NCBI RefSeq assembly: GCF_005144795.1
Contig: NZ_SWFJ01000003.1
Span: forward strand, 62,001-126,000
Source: Streptococcus mitis
Lineage (GTDB): Bacteria > Bacillota > Bacilli > Lactobacillales > Streptococcaceae
Direction: 5' to 3'
Length of the DNA: 64,000 nucleotides
Positions 9,240 through 18,625 of this stretch are shown piece by piece (the stretch's first letter is position 1; the number at the start of each line of letters is the position of its first letter). The translations under genes and the position numbers were made by a program. The notes under the pieces are model-generated. The model ran no database searches, was not told where the DNA came from, and saw only the letters and a program-made list of their open reading frames with translations.

Positions 9240-9693
9240 TTCACTGCGTCTTGTTCCTTATTATAAGGTCAATCATTGTGAAGAAGCTCTTGCTTGGTAT
9301 CAGGATGTGAACTTGGTTCACCTCGTAGATGGGGTGAAGCTTCCTTATAGTCAAGAAACTTTGGAAGCCATGTATTCCTATTTGGATCAGCATGGTGAGC
9401 TTTTTTGGATTGAAGTCAAGGAGAAGGGTGAATGGTTTCCAATTGGGGATGTTACACTATCTCAGGACAATCTCCCCATTGTGATTGGAAATCCCGCTTA
9501 CCAACATCGAGGACTTGGAAAAAAGATCCTAAGTACTTTGATTGAATTGGCTCGAATAAAAGGATGGAAAGAATTGAGAGTCAAGGAAATCTACACTTAC
9601 AATCATGTATCTAGGCGCTGTTTCAAGTCGCTTGGATTTGTGGAAAATGGAGCAACAGAAAAAGGAACGAGTTTTGTATTGAAATTAGTCTAA
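9214..9693 (+). CDS. GNAT acetyltransferase
   Basis: This 159-residue GNAT protein has the acetyl-CoA pyrophosphate-binding loop visible as NPAYQHRGLGKKILS (near residues 92-106, QxxGxG type). It is followed by LRVKEIYTYNHVSRRCFKSLGF, the usual alpha4/beta7 segment. AAAGGAAAGC precedes the ATG at 9214, inside the end of the ParB-like gene, so the two are coupled. The acceptor substrate is unknown. Confidence 0.82.
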   Translation: MKQTLQIDNSLRLVPYYKVNHCEEALAWYQDVNLVHLVDGVKLPYSQETLEAMYSYLDQHGELFWIEVKEKGEWFPIGDVTLSQDNLPIVIGNPAYQHRGLGKKILSTLIELARIKGWKELRVKEIYTYNHVSRRCFKSLGFVENGATEKGTSFVLKLV

Positions 9694-9739
9694 TCTAACT
9701 TGTTTTTTAACTCAAAATCTGATAAACTATGTAGTAATT

Positions 9740-9940
9740 GAATAGAAATCTGCAAGACTAGTAACTCAAGGGAAGTATATCAGGGAGGAGAGCCGTGACT
9801 GCAAGCTCTTTATATGAAAGCTGGGTGAATTCACTTGCGCATGGATTTAGAAATGAAGGTCTGACTTGTCAGATGAAAACGGATGGTACCGCGTGTCAAC
9901 GCTCCGAGTGGAGTTTTTGGCATGTGGTTTTCTTTTTATC
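9740..9940 (+). promoter_or_regulatory. T-box riboswitch (phenylalanine) before pheST
   Basis: The T-box core GGTACCGCG lies at 9885-9893 before pheS. A stem I region upstream holds GTGAATTCAC, in which TTC (9830-9832) would be the phenylalanine specifier codon. Uncharged tRNA-Phe should stabilise the antiterminator and allow pheST expression. A promoter with TTGTTT and TAAACT lies just upstream, near 9700-9728. Confidence 0.92.
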
Positions 9941-9942
9941 TG
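9889..9942 (+). terminator. T-box terminator
   Basis: CCGCGTGTCAACGCTCC (9889-9905) can pair with GGAGTTTTTGGCATGTGG (9910-9927) with a few wobbles and one bulge. A T-rich tail follows. The 5' arm overlaps the T-box sequence, as expected for the competing terminator. Confidence 0.75.
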
Positions 9943-9964
9943 ATAAGCGACTGATGGAGGAATT

Positions 9965-11011
9965 ATGTCAACTATTGAAGAACAATTAAAAGCGCTTCGT
10001 GAAGAAACGCTGGCTAGCTTGAAGCAGATTACTGCTGAAAATAAAAAAGAGATGCAAGATTTGCGTGTCTCTGTCCTTGGTAAAAAGGGTTCGCTCACTG
10101 AAATCCTCAAAGGGATGAAAGATGTTTCTGCTGAGATGCGTCCAATCATTGGGAAACACGTCAATGAAGCTCGTGATGTCTTGACAGCAGCCTTTGAAGA
10201 AACAGCTAAGCTCTTGGAAGAAAAGAAAGTCGCAGCTCAACTGGCTAGCGAGAGTATCGATGTGACGCTTCCAGGTCGCCCAGTTGCTACTGGTCACCGT
10301 CACGTTTTGACACAAACCAGTGAAGAAATCGAAGATATTTTCATTGGGATGGGTTACCAAGTCGTGGATGGTTTTGAAGTGGAGCAAGACTACTATAACT
10401 TTGAACGTATGAACCTTCCAAAAGACCACCCAGCTCGTGATATGCAGGACACATTCTATATCACAGAAGAAATCTTGCTACGTACTCACACGTCTCCAGT
10501 TCAGGCGCGTGCTATGGATGCCCATGATTTCTCTAAAGGTCCTTTGAAAATGATCTCACCAGGGCGTGTGTTCCGTCGTGACACAGACGATGCGACCCAC
10601 AGTCACCAGTTCCACCAAATTGAAGGCTTGGTTGTTGGGAAAAATATCTCTATGGCTGATCTTCAAGGAACCCTTCAGTTGATTGTGCAAAAAATGTTCG
10701 GTGAAGAGCGTCAGATCCGTCTGCGTCCATCTTACTTCCCATTCACAGAGCCATCTGTTGAGGTGGATGTTTCTTGCTTCAAGTGTGGTGGAGAAGGCTG
10801 TAACGTATGTAAGAAAACAGGTTGGATCGAAATTATGGGTGCCGGTATGGTTCACCCACGTGTCCTTGAAATGAGTGGTATCGATGCGACTGTTTACTCT
10901 GGATTTGCCTTTGGTCTTGGACAAGAGCGTGTAGCTATGCTCCGTTACGGAATCAACGATATCCGTGGATTCTACCAAGGAGATGTCCGCTTCTCAGAAC
11001 AGTTTAAATAA
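9965..11011 (+). CDS. pheS: Phenylalanine-tRNA ligase alpha subunit
   Basis: This is the 348-residue catalytic subunit of the alpha2-beta2 enzyme that charges tRNA-Phe. An N-terminal coiled-coil arm (residues 1-95, rich in Glu/Lys) binds tRNA. The class II core follows with motif 2 ([19 protein letters not shown]) and motif 3 ([18 protein letters not shown]). [18 protein letters not shown] stretch inserted in the core has paired cysteines that could bind a metal. TGGAGGAATT is the ribosome site. Expression is controlled by the T-box upstream. Confidence 0.98.
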   Translation: MSTIEEQLKALREETLASLKQITAENKKEMQDLRVSVLGKKGSLTEILKGMKDVSAEMRPIIGKHVNEARDVLTAAFEETAKLLEEKKVAAQLASESIDVTLPGRPVATGHRHVLTQTSEEIEDIFIGMGYQVVDGFEVEQDYYNFERMNLPKDHPARDMQDTFYITEEILLRTHTSPVQARAMDAHDFSKGPLKMISPGRVFRRDTDDATHSHQFHQIEGLVVGKNISMADLQGTLQLIVQKMFGEERQIRLRPSYFPFTEPSVEVDVSCFKCGGEGCNVCKKTGWIEIMGAGMVHPRVLEMSGIDATVYSGFAFGLGQERVAMLRYGINDIRGFYQGDVRFSEQFK

Positions 11012-11119
11012 GATTGAAACATGTAATACAGTCCTAGTCAGGTAAATGGTAAGGGCTGACTCGAAGAAAAAGAAAGGAATTGAAAAGGTCTTACTTGGTG
11101 GGATCTTACAATCAGAATT

Positions 11120-13525
11120 ATGCTTGTATCTTATAAATGGTTAAAAGAATTGGTGGACATTGATGTGCCATCACAAGAGTTGGCTGAAAAAATGTCAACT
11201 ACAGGGATCGAGGTAGAAGGTGTGGAAACACCTGCTGCCGGTCTCTCAAAAATTGTCGTCGGTGAGGTCTTGTCTTGCGAAGATGTGCCAGAAACTCACC
11301 TCCATGTTTGTCAGGTTAACGTTGGCGAAGAAGCAACCCGTCAAATCGTCTGTGGTGCCCCAAATGTGCGTGCTGGTATCAAGGTTATGGTGGCTCTTCC
11401 AGGAGCTCGCATCGCTGACAACTATAAAATCAAAAAAGGAAAAATCCGTGGCTTAGAGTCACTTGGGATGATCTGTTCGCTTGGCGAATTGGGAATTTCT
11501 GACTCAGTTGTGCCTAAGGAATTCGCAGATGGCGTTCAAATTTTGCCAGAAAATGCCGTTCCAGGTGAGGAAGTCTTCTCATATCTAGACTTGGATGATG
11601 AAATCATCGAACTTTCCATCACTCCAAACCGTGCGGATGCCCTTTCTATGCGTGGGGTGGCTCACGAAGTGGCAGCCATCTATGACAAGGCAGTCAACTT
11701 TAAAGAATTTACTCTAACAGAAACTAACCAAGCTGCGGCAGATGCCCTTTCTGTGGGCATTGAAACAGACAAGGCACCTTACTATGCGGCCCGCATCTTA
11801 GACAATGTGACTATTGCACCAAGTCCACAATGGTTGCAAAACCTTCTCATGAACGAAGGCATCCGTCCCATCAATAACGTTGTAGACGTGACAAACTACA
11901 TCTTGCTCTACTTTGGTCAACCTATGCATGCCTTTGACTTGGATACCTTTGAAGGAAATGACATCCGTGTGCGTGAAGCGCGTGCTGGTGAAAAATTGGT
12001 GACTTTAGATGGTGAAGAACGTGACTTGGACGTGAATGACTTAGTTATCACTGTCGCAGACAAGCCAGTAGCCCTTGCAGGTGTCATGGGCGGTCAAGCA
12101 ACAGAAATTTCTGAGAAATCTAGTTGTGTCGTCCTTGAAGCTGCAGTCTTCAACGGAAAATCAATCCGTAAAACCAGCGGTCGTCTTAACCTTCGTTCTG
12201 AGTCATCTTCTCGCTTTGAAAAAGGAATCAATGTGGCAACAGTCAATGAAGCACTTGATGCGGCAGCTAGTATGATTGCCGAACTTGCCGGTGCGACGGT
12301 GCGTAAAGGCATCGTTTCAGCGGGTGAACTTGATACCTCTGATGTGGAAGTTTCTTCAACTCTTGCTGATGTTAACCGTGTCCTTGGTACAGAACTTTCT
12401 TACGCGGATGTAGAAGACGTCTTCCGTCGTCTTGGCTTTGGTCTTTCTGGAAATGCAGATAGCTTTACAGTCAGCGTCCCACGTCGCCGTTGGGATATCA
12501 CCATCGAAGCGGACCTCTTTGAAGAAATTGCTCGTATCTATGGATATGACCGCTTGCCAACCAGTCTTCCAAAAGATGACGGTACAGCTGGTGAATTGAC
12601 TGCGACACAAAAACTTCGCCGTCAAGTTCGTACCATTGCTGAAGGAGCAGGTTTGACAGAAATCATCACCTATGCTCTAACAACTCCTGAAAAAGCAGTT
12701 GAGTTTACGGCTCAACCAAGTAACCTTACTGAACTCATGTGGCCAATGACAGTGGACCGTTCTGTCCTCCGTCAAAATATGGTTTCAGGTATCCTTGATA
12801 CGGTGGCTTATAACGTAGCTCGTAAGAACAAAAACTTGGCCCTTTACGAGATTGGAAAAGTCTTTGAACAAACAGGTAATCCAAAAGAAGAACTTCCAAA
12901 TGAGATCAACAGTTTTGCCTTTGCCTTGACAGGCTTGGTTGCTGAAAAAGACTTCCAAACAGCAGCAGTTCCAGTTGATTTCTTCTATGCTAAAGGAATC
13001 CTTGAAGCCCTCTTTGCTCGTTTGGGACTAGAAGTGATCTATACAGCTACAGCTGAAATTGAAAGCCTCCACCCAGGTCGTACAGCTATGATTTCACTCG
13101 GTGATCAAGTTCTTGGTTTCCTTGGTCAAGTGCATCCAGTCACTGCCAAGGCTTACGATATTCCAGAAACTTATGTAGCTGAGCTCAACCTTTCAGCCAT
13201 CGAAGTAGCCCTTCAACCTGCTACTCCATTTGTAGAAATTACTAAATTCCCAGCAGTCAGCCGTGACGTTGCCCTTCTCCTCAAGGCAGAAGTGACTCAC
13301 CAAGAAGTTGTGGACGCCATCCAAGCTACAGGCGTGAAACGTTTGACAGATATCAAACTCTTTGACGTTTTCTCAGGCGAAAAATTGGGACTTGGTATGA
13401 AGTCAATGGCTTATAGCTTGACTTTCCAAAATCCAGAAGATAGCTTAACGGACGAAGAAGTCGCACGCTACATGGAAAAAATCCAAGCTTCTCTCGAAGA
13501 AAAAGTGAATGCAGAAGTGCGTTAA
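11120..13525 (+). CDS. pheT: Phenylalanine-tRNA ligase beta subunit
   Basis: This 801-residue subunit has normal bacterial length. From the N-terminus come an EMAP-like tRNA-binding domain (residues about 40-155, GAPNVRAG), the B3/B4 editing region (about 215-380, NNVVDVTNY), the B5 domain (about 405-475), a catalytic-like core and a C-terminal anticodon-binding domain ([12 protein letters not shown] to the end). It lies 108 nt after pheS with no gene between, and its ribosome site is weak. A terminator follows directly. Confidence 0.98.
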   Translation: MLVSYKWLKELVDIDVPSQELAEKMSTTGIEVEGVETPAAGLSKIVVGEVLSCEDVPETHLHVCQVNVGEEATRQIVCGAPNVRAGIKVMVALPGARIADNYKIKKGKIRGLESLGMICSLGELGISDSVVPKEFADGVQILPENAVPGEEVFSYLDLDDEIIELSITPNRADALSMRGVAHEVAAIYDKAVNFKEFTLTETNQAAADALSVGIETDKAPYYAARILDNVTIAPSPQWLQNLLMNEGIRPINNVVDVTNYILLYFGQPMHAFDLDTFEGNDIRVREARAGEKLVTLDGEERDLDVNDLVITVADKPVALAGVMGGQATEISEKSSCVVLEAAVFNGKSIRKTSGRLNLRSESSSRFEKGINVATVNEALDAAASMIAELAGATVRKGIVSAGELDTSDVEVSSTLADVNRVLGTELSYADVEDVFRRLGFGLSGNADSFTVSVPRRRWDITIEADLFEEIARIYGYDRLPTSLPKDDGTAGELTATQKLRRQVRTIAEGAGLTEIITYALTTPEKAVEFTAQPSNLTELMWPMTVDRSVLRQNMVSGILDTVAYNVARKNKNLALYEIGKVFEQTGNPKEELPNEINSFAFALTGLVAEKDFQTAAVPVDFFYAKGILEALFARLGLEVIYTATAEIESLHPGRTAMISLGDQVLGFLGQVHPVTAKAYDIPETYVAELNLSAIEVALQPATPFVEITKFPAVSRDVALLLKAEVTHQEVVDAIQATGVKRLTDIKLFDVFSGEKLGLGMKSMAYSLTFQNPEDSLTDEEVARYMEKIQASLEEKVNAEVR

Positions 13526-13531
13526 ATCATC

Positions 13532-13557
13532 AATCCATCCTTTGGGGTGGATTTTTG
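13532..13557 (+). terminator. Intrinsic terminator of pheST
   Basis: AATCCATCC (13532-13540), loop TTTG, GGGTGGATT (13545-13553) with one wobble pair, ending in a T run. Confidence 0.85.
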
Positions 13558-13704
13558 CTTTTCAAATAACAATTCAGGATTAAAAATGGACAGTTGAGGA
13601 ACAGAGAAGATAAATTGGAGTTTACCAGTGTATAATGTACTCATAACTCAAAGTACCCTAAGATTTTTTACTAAAATGAGGATGATAAAAATGGACATAA
13701 ACCA

Positions 13705-13733
13705 TTGTAAAGGCTATCAAAAAGGAGTATAAT
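13705..13733 (+). promoter_or_regulatory. Promoter of the ABC-2 exporter pair
   Basis: -35 TTGTAA (13705-13710), a 17-nt spacer and -10 TATAAT (13728-13733). The predicted start near 13740 gives a short leader with GGAGGTG before the ATG at 13761. Confidence 0.65.
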
Positions 13734-13760
13734 GAGTGCAAGACATTTCGGAGGTGAAAG

Positions 13761-14654
13761 ATGCTAGAAGTAAGAAGTCTAGAGAAAAGTTTTGGACCCA
13801 AGCAAGTTTTGTTTGGTATTGACTTTCAAGCGCGACCAGGTCGTATTTTGGGACTAGTCGGAAAAAATGGTGCTGGGAAAACAACGATTTTCCACAGTAT
13901 TTTGAAGTTTTTAGAATACCAAGGAGAAATTAGTCTGGATGGGCAGGATATTCGTCAGGAGACCTATGCTCGGATTGGCTATCTGCCTGAAGAACGCAGT
14001 CTCATGCCTAAATTGACAGTCCTTGAACAAGTTCGCTATTTGGCGACTCTAAAAGGTATGGATGCCAAGGAGATCAAGGAAAAACTCCCTCAATGGATGA
14101 AGAGGTTGGAAGTGAAAGGAAAGCTGACTGATAAAATTAAGAGCCTGTCAAAAGGAAATCAGCAGAAGATTCAGCTCATCATTACTCTGATTCATGAGCC
14201 AGACTTGATTATTTTGGATGAGCCTTTCAGTGGATTGGACCCAGTCAATACAGAATTGCTCAAGCAAGTCATTTTTCAAGAAAAAGAACGTGGGGCAACT
14301 ATTATCTTTTCTGACCATGTCATGACTAACGTCGAGGAACTTTGTGACGATATTCTCATGATTCGAGATGGTCGTGTGGTCTTGCATGGACCAGTTCAGG
14401 ATGTCCGCAATCAATACGGGAAAACGCGTCTCTTTGTTTCAAGTGAACGAAGCAAGGAAGAATTGGAAAGTCTTCCTCATGTCAAGCAGGTGAGCTTGAC
14501 CAAACAAGGCAGTTGGAAATTAATCTTAGATGATGAGAGTGCTGGAAGAGAACTCTTCCCAATCTTGACTCAAGGGCAATATATCGCAACCTTTGACCAG
14601 CAAGCGCCAACAATCGATGAAATCTTTAAACTAGAATCAGGGGTGGAAGTATGA
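13761..14654 (+). CDS. ABC exporter ATP-binding protein (NatA-like)
   Basis: This 297-residue single ABC domain has Walker [11 protein letters not shown] near residues 34-43, signature LSKGNQQK, Walker B LIILDEPFSGLDP and the H-loop in FSDHVM. A DUF4162-type C-terminal extension (about residues 215-297) is typical of ATPases that pair with ABC-2 permeases. The permease gene overlaps by 4 nt (ATGA), so they form one exporter. NatA-like systems export sodium, drugs or peptides. The cargo here is not evident. Confidence 0.88.
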   Translation: MLEVRSLEKSFGPKQVLFGIDFQARPGRILGLVGKNGAGKTTIFHSILKFLEYQGEISLDGQDIRQETYARIGYLPEERSLMPKLTVLEQVRYLATLKGMDAKEIKEKLPQWMKRLEVKGKLTDKIKSLSKGNQQKIQLIITLIHEPDLIILDEPFSGLDPVNTELLKQVIFQEKERGATIIFSDHVMTNVEELCDDILMIRDGRVVLHGPVQDVRNQYGKTRLFVSSERSKEELESLPHVKQVSLTKQGSWKLILDDESAGRELFPILTQGQYIATFDQQAPTIDEIFKLESGVEV

Positions 14655-15850
14655 GAAATATGTGGGTTGTAATGAAAGAAACCTATCTTCGACACATCAA
14701 GTCGTGGAGTTTCTTCTTTATGGTGATTTCACCATTCTTGTTTATCGGTCTCTCTGGGGGAATTGGCTATCTTCAAGGCTCTTCTATGGCTCAGAGTGGC
14801 AAGATAGCAGTAGTCAGCACTGTTCCAGCTGTGACAGAAGGTCTTAAATCTACCAATGGTCTCAATTTTGATTATCAGGATGAAGCAAGTGCTCAAGCTG
14901 CTATCAAGGATGAAAAATTAAAAGGCTATCTGACCATTGACCAAGAGGATAGTGTCTTGAAGGCAGTTTATCACGGTGAAACTTCCCTTGAGATTGCTAT
15001 TAAGCTAGGAGTAACGAGTAAGTTAAATAATCTTCAAGGTCAACTCAATCGTTCGGCAGCTAATTTGTCACAAGAGCAGGAAAAACGCTTGGAGCAAACA
15101 GTTAACTTTACGGAGAAAATTGATGAATCCAAGGAAAATAAAAAAATGATTCAAACCTTTGCGGCCGCAGGGCTTGGTTTATTCCTTTATATGATTTTGA
15201 TTACCTATGCTAGTGTCACTGCTCAGGAAGTGGCTAGCGAGAAAGGAACCAAAATTATGGAGGTGGTCTTCTCTAGTATCCGAGCTAGTCATTATTTCTA
15301 CGCTCGCATGCTAGCTCTGCTTCTTGTGATTTTGACCCATATTGGCATTTACGTCGTGGGTGGACTTGCTGCCATTCTTCTCTTTAAAGACCTACCAATC
15401 TTGGCACAATCTGGTATTTTAAACCATATAGGAGAGGCTTTCTCGCTCAACACCTTATTGTTTGTCTTGGTTAGCCTCTTTATGTACGTTGTTTTAGCAG
15501 CCTTCCTAGGTTCTATGGTTTCTCGTCCTGAGGACTCAGGAAAAGCCTTGTCGCCTTTGATGATTTTGATTATAGGTGGTTTTTTTGGAGTGACAGCTCT
15601 AGGTGCAGCTGGTGACAATCTCATCTTGAAGATTGGTTCTTATATTCCCTTTATTTCGACCTTCTTTATGCCATTTAGAACCATTAATGGCTATGCAGGG
15701 GGAGTAGAAGCATGGATTTCACTTGCTATTACAGTGATTTTTGCAGTGGTAGCAACAGGATTTATCGGACGCATGTATGCCAGCCTAGTCCTTCAAACGG
15801 ATGATTTAGGCCCTTGGAAAACCTTTAAACGTGCCTTATCTTATAAATAG
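14651..15850 (+). CDS. ABC-2 type permease (NatB-like)
   Basis: This 399-residue protein has the NatB layout: one N-terminal membrane helix (about residues 20-40), a large extracytoplasmic domain (about 45-170), then five to six helices to the C-terminus. VASEKGTKIMEVVFSS, conserved in this family, lies between the first and second C-terminal helices. It starts inside the ATPase stop and ends just before a strong terminator. Together they form an export pump of unknown substrate. Confidence 0.87.
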   Translation: MRNMWVVMKETYLRHIKSWSFFFMVISPFLFIGLSGGIGYLQGSSMAQSGKIAVVSTVPAVTEGLKSTNGLNFDYQDEASAQAAIKDEKLKGYLTIDQEDSVLKAVYHGETSLEIAIKLGVTSKLNNLQGQLNRSAANLSQEQEKRLEQTVNFTEKIDESKENKKMIQTFAAAGLGLFLYMILITYASVTAQEVASEKGTKIMEVVFSSIRASHYFYARMLALLLVILTHIGIYVVGGLAAILLFKDLPILAQSGILNHIGEAFSLNTLLFVLVSLFMYVVLAAFLGSMVSRPEDSGKALSPLMILIIGGFFGVTALGAAGDNLILKIGSYIPFISTFFMPFRTINGYAGGVEAWISLAITVIFAVVATGFIGRMYASLVLQTDDLGPWKTFKRALSYK

Positions 15851-15852
15851 AA

Positions 15853-15878
15853 GAGCCTCGCGAAAGCGAGGTTTTTTA
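15853..15878 (+). terminator. Intrinsic terminator of the ABC-2 pair
   Basis: CCTCGC (15856-15861), GAAA tetraloop, GCGAGG (15866-15871), then six T. Confidence 0.93.
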
Positions 15879-15921
15879 GAGATAAAAAGAGTGGAATTCA
15901 GAAAAATATTTTTCATATCTA

Positions 15922-15951
15922 TTGACTTTTAGGGGTGAAATTTGGTATTAT
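15922..15951 (+). promoter_or_regulatory. Promoter of rplM-rpsI
   Basis: -35 TTGACT (15922-15927), an 18-nt spacer and -10 TATTAT (15946-15951). The predicted start is at the first bases of the L13 leader. Confidence 0.7.
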
Positions 15952-15955
15952 AGTA

Positions 15956-16045
15956 GGCGGTATTGTTTACCCCATTTGAAAGGCCCCGGAACCTTCCAAA
16001 TACTTTTCGATGGGAAGGAACACCCATCATCGTAAACAAAAATCG
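15956..16045 (+). promoter_or_regulatory. Ribosomal protein L13 leader
   Basis: The 5' untranslated region holds TGTTTACCCC near the start and TCGTAAACA near the end, and an inner hairpin GATGGGAAGG with its partner. This is the pattern of the Firmicutes L13 leader, in which the product is thought to bind its own mRNA. Confidence 0.8.
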
Positions 16046-16065
16046 AACTATATATAGGAGAAATC

Positions 16066-16512
16066 ATGAACAAAACAACATTTATGGCTAAACCAGGCCA
16101 AGTTGAACGTAAATGGTACGTAGTTGACGCAACTGATGTACCACTTGGACGTCTTTCTGCAGTAGTTGCTAGCGTACTTCGCGGAAAAAACAAACCAACA
16201 TTTACACCACACACTGATACAGGTGACTTTGTGATTGTTATCAATGCTGAAAAAGTTAAATTGACTGGTAAAAAAGCAACTGATAAAATCTACTACACTC
16301 ACTCAAACCACCCAGGTGGATTGAAACAAATCTCTGCAGGTGAACTTCGTTCTAAAAATGCAGTACGTTTGATCGAGAAATCAGTTAAAGGTATGCTTCC
16401 ACACAATACTCTTGGACGCGCTCAAGGTATGAAGTTGAAAGTATTTGTTGGAGCTGAGCACACTCACGCTGCACAACAACCAGAAGTTCTTGATATTTCA
16501 GGACTTATCTAA
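16066..16512 (+). CDS. rplM: 50S ribosomal protein L13
   Basis: This 148-residue protein matches bacterial L13 in length and sequence: [20 protein letters not shown] at the start, [17 protein letters not shown] in the middle, then [11 protein letters not shown] and a C-terminal [16 protein letters not shown]. It is an early assembly protein of the large subunit. TAGGAGAAATC is the ribosome site. It is co-transcribed with rpsI 18 nt downstream under the L13 leader. Confidence 0.99.
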   Translation: MNKTTFMAKPGQVERKWYVVDATDVPLGRLSAVVASVLRGKNKPTFTPHTDTGDFVIVINAEKVKLTGKKATDKIYYTHSNHPGGLKQISAGELRSKNAVRLIEKSVKGMLPHNTLGRAQGMKLKVFVGAEHTHAAQQPEVLDISGLI

Positions 16513-16530
16513 GGAAAGGAACAATAAAGT

Positions 16531-16923
16531 ATGTCACAAGCACAATATGTAGGTACTGGACGTCGTAAAAACGCTGTTGCACGCGTTCGCCTTGTTCCAG
16601 GAACTGGTAAAATCACTGTTAACAAAAAAGATGTTGAAGAGTACATCCCACACGCTGACCTTCGTCTTGTAATCAACCAACCATTTGCAGTTACTTCAAC
16701 TGTAGGTTCATACGACGTTTTCGTTAACGTTGTAGGTGGTGGATACGCTGGTCAATCAGGAGCTATCCGTCACGGTATCGCTCGTGCCCTTCTTCAAGTA
16801 GACCCAGATTTCCGCGATTCATTGAAACGCGCAGGACTTCTTACACGTGACTCACGTAAAGTTGAACGTAAGAAACCAGGTCTTAAGAAAGCTCGTAAAG
16901 CATCACAATTTAGTAAACGTTAA
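16531..16923 (+). CDS. rpsI: 30S ribosomal protein S9
   Basis: This 130-residue S9 has the typical [14 protein letters not shown] start, the [20 protein letters not shown] core and the basic tail ending in SQFSKR, which reaches the decoding centre. The last codons are the attachment site of the mobile DNA that follows. The integrated sequence restores the same SQFSKR end with different synonymous bases (TTTAGT in place of TTCTCA seen at the third copy), so the protein is unharmed. Confidence 0.99.
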   Translation: MSQAQYVGTGRRKNAVARVRLVPGTGKITVNKKDVEEYIPHADLRLVINQPFAVTSTVGSYDVFVNVVGGGYAGQSGAIRHGIARALLQVDPDFRDSLKRAGLLTRDSRKVERKKPGLKKARKASQFSKR

Positions 16924-16928
16924 TCAAT
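16876..16928 (+). repeat. Attachment site copy 1 (end of rpsI)
   Basis: The 53 bases from CCAGGTCTTAAG to TAATCAAT recur at 25860 and 31647. This copy forms the end of rpsI and lies before the intact integrase. It carries TTTAGT at the SQFSKR codons, the same as copy 2. Confidence 0.9.
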
Positions 16929-16947
16929 CCGATTATATCAACGTTTC

Positions 16948-16984
16948 AAAGCACTCAAAAGTTTACCTTATGGGTGCTTTTTTC
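16948..16984 (+). terminator. rpsI terminator (copy 1)
   Basis: AAAGCACTC and GGGTGCTTTTTT pair around a loop of about 15 nt. The same terminator is repeated after the second and third attachment copies. Confidence 0.85.
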
Positions 16985-17029
16985 GTTTTTTTTTGAAAAG
17001 TTTACCTCAAAGTTTACCTTATTTTTACC

Positions 17030-18247
17030 TTATTGTTTTAGAGACTTTAAAGCAAATTCACCAACTGCCATAGGAACTACATTAGAAGTATTGACATAAA
17101 TCTGTGTTGTTCCTGTGTCACTGTGTGTTAGAGCTTCAGAAATAGCTTCTAAGCTCATTCCTGCTTGTTTAGCAAGCGTTGCTCCTGTATGTCGCAGTTT
17201 ATGAGGTGTAGCATGTGCCAGCTCTTTATGTCGCTTTCTAATGCTTTTCATTTTATTGTTTAGATAGTCAGCATGTAAAGGCTTGTTGATGTTTCCTTTT
17301 GTGTCGATATATGTAAAAACAAATTGTTCTGGATTACTGATGATACCAAACTTTGCTAGTTCATATCTTTGTTGTTCTTTCCAAGATGTAAGAAGCTGAA
17401 GTAAGTCATTAGAAATAGAGAAAATAGTTTTCTTATTTCCCTTAGTAGATTTTACTTGTCCATATCTATCTAAAGCTTGAATTAGCTGAATCTGTGATTT
17501 TGAAAAGTCGATATGTTTCCATTGAAGAGCATAGGTTTCAGATTTTCTATCGCCTAAGAAAAAAGTAAGATAAAATAGGACATAATCTTTAAGGGTTATT
17601 TTATCATTGTCTAAATCTTCTTGAAATGCTGAGAACCATTCTTGGAGTTGTTCATGAGTTAGATATAAATCTTCCTCTCTCTTTGACTCTGCAAGCTGAA
17701 TCTTTTTAGTGGCTTTTATTCTTCTTAATATTTTTGCAACTTTATTAGCTTCTATATACTCAAGTTCTTCGGCCCAGTCAAAAATGGAAATTACATAACT
17801 ACGTAAAGATTTGAAGTTTGCATATTCATTAGCCTTAGATGTCATTAGATTTAGGATAACTTGCTTATTTTGGTTTAAAAACTGTATCGTATAGTTTCCA
17901 AGAAGTGGCAGTATATGTTTTTCAAAACAGGTTTTGGTATTAGCAATTGTTGACCTGCTTGGTGGTTTAGAAGTAGATGTAGTTTGACCTGCTTTATAAG
18001 AGTCCCACCAGATATTGTTATAGAAGTCTGAGAAAAGAATATCTCCTTTTGCAAGTCCTGTAAATTCATTATCTTCTATTTGATTTAACTTGGTAAGCAA
18101 GTCTATCTCAGCTTGCCTTGCCTCCTTTCTAGTTTTAAATCGCTTATCGTAATAGTTGCTATTGACAATTCCAAGTGGCATTCGTGCTTCTATTGGGATA
18201 TAGATTTTTAAACGAAAAGTACCGTTCTTTGTCTTACTGATAGGCAT
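17030..18247 (-). CDS. int: Tyrosine integrase of the rpsI-inserted element
   Basis: This 405-residue Tn916/phage-type tyrosine recombinase has an N-terminal AP2-like arm-binding region (KTKNGTFRLKIYIP), a SAM-like core-binding domain (about residues 95-190) and a catalytic domain. Visible catalytic residues are the Arg in FFLGDRKSE, HKLRHTGATLA (His-x-x-Arg), LTHSDTGTTQIYVN with the His and the nucleophile Tyr. The start is ATG 18247 with AAGGAGGG. An upstream in-frame ATG lacks a ribosome site. It sits next to the attachment site, as expected for an integrase using the rpsI end. Confidence 0.95.
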   Translation of the reverse strand: MPISKTKNGTFRLKIYIPIEARMPLGIVNSNYYDKRFKTRKEARQAEIDLLTKLNQIEDNEFTGLAKGDILFSDFYNNIWWDSYKAGQTTSTSKPPSRSTIANTKTCFEKHILPLLGNYTIQFLNQNKQVILNLMTSKANEYANFKSLRSYVISIFDWAEELEYIEANKVAKILRRIKATKKIQLAESKREEDLYLTHEQLQEWFSAFQEDLDNDKITLKDYVLFYLTFFLGDRKSETYALQWKHIDFSKSQIQLIQALDRYGQVKSTKGNKKTIFSISNDLLQLLTSWKEQQRYELAKFGIISNPEQFVFTYIDTKGNINKPLHADYLNNKMKSIRKRHKELAHATPHKLRHTGATLAKQAGMSLEAISEALTHSDTGTTQIYVNTSNVVPMAVGEFALKSLKQ

Positions 18248-18313
18248 GATACCCTCCTTGTGTATCGAACCAGAAAATATCATGACTATTATAAAACAAA
18301 AATATAGATATTT

Positions 18314-18577
18314 CTAGTTTTGTGAGTAAAGCCATGAATTAATGGCTTCTTTATTAAATCGTATAGTCTTGCCTATTTTTATTGTAGGCAGTCCTTTCTT
18401 GATCCAACTATCTAGAGTATTGTTTGATATACTCAAGTAGTGGCAAGCCTGCTGTTTGTTTAAAAAAGGGCTTTCAAGGTTACTATGGTGCAGCTTCTTT
18501 TTAATTTCTTTTTCGATTAGTTCAGCGAGTAAGTGCTGAATTTGTTGAACTTGTTCGTCTGGTAAAATGACTTGCAT
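18314..18577 (-). CDS. xis: Excisionase / helix-turn-helix protein
   Basis: This 87-residue protein has a C-terminal MerR-type winged helix (helix_turn_helix_17): FLNKQQACHYLSISNNTLDSW followed by KKGLPTIKIGKTIRFNKEAI. That is the standard layout of small excisionases beside Tn916-like integrases. The N-terminal half is a Lys/Glu-rich helix. The start ATG 18577 follows GGAGGAAT. It should direct the integrase towards excision. It lies 66 nt upstream of int in the same direction. Confidence 0.85.
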   Translation of the reverse strand: MQVILPDEQVQQIQHLLAELIEKEIKKKLHHSNLESPFLNKQQACHYLSISNNTLDSWIKKGLPTIKIGKTIRFNKEAINSWLYSQN

Positions 18578-18625
18578 GTATTCCTCCGATGTATGGTATA
18601 ATAGAGGTATCAAGAGATACCCTGT

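Noticed and set aside
9795..9989. 64-codon ORF before pheS
   Set aside because: It lies across the T-box stem and terminator and overlaps the pheS start. The RNA element explains the conservation.
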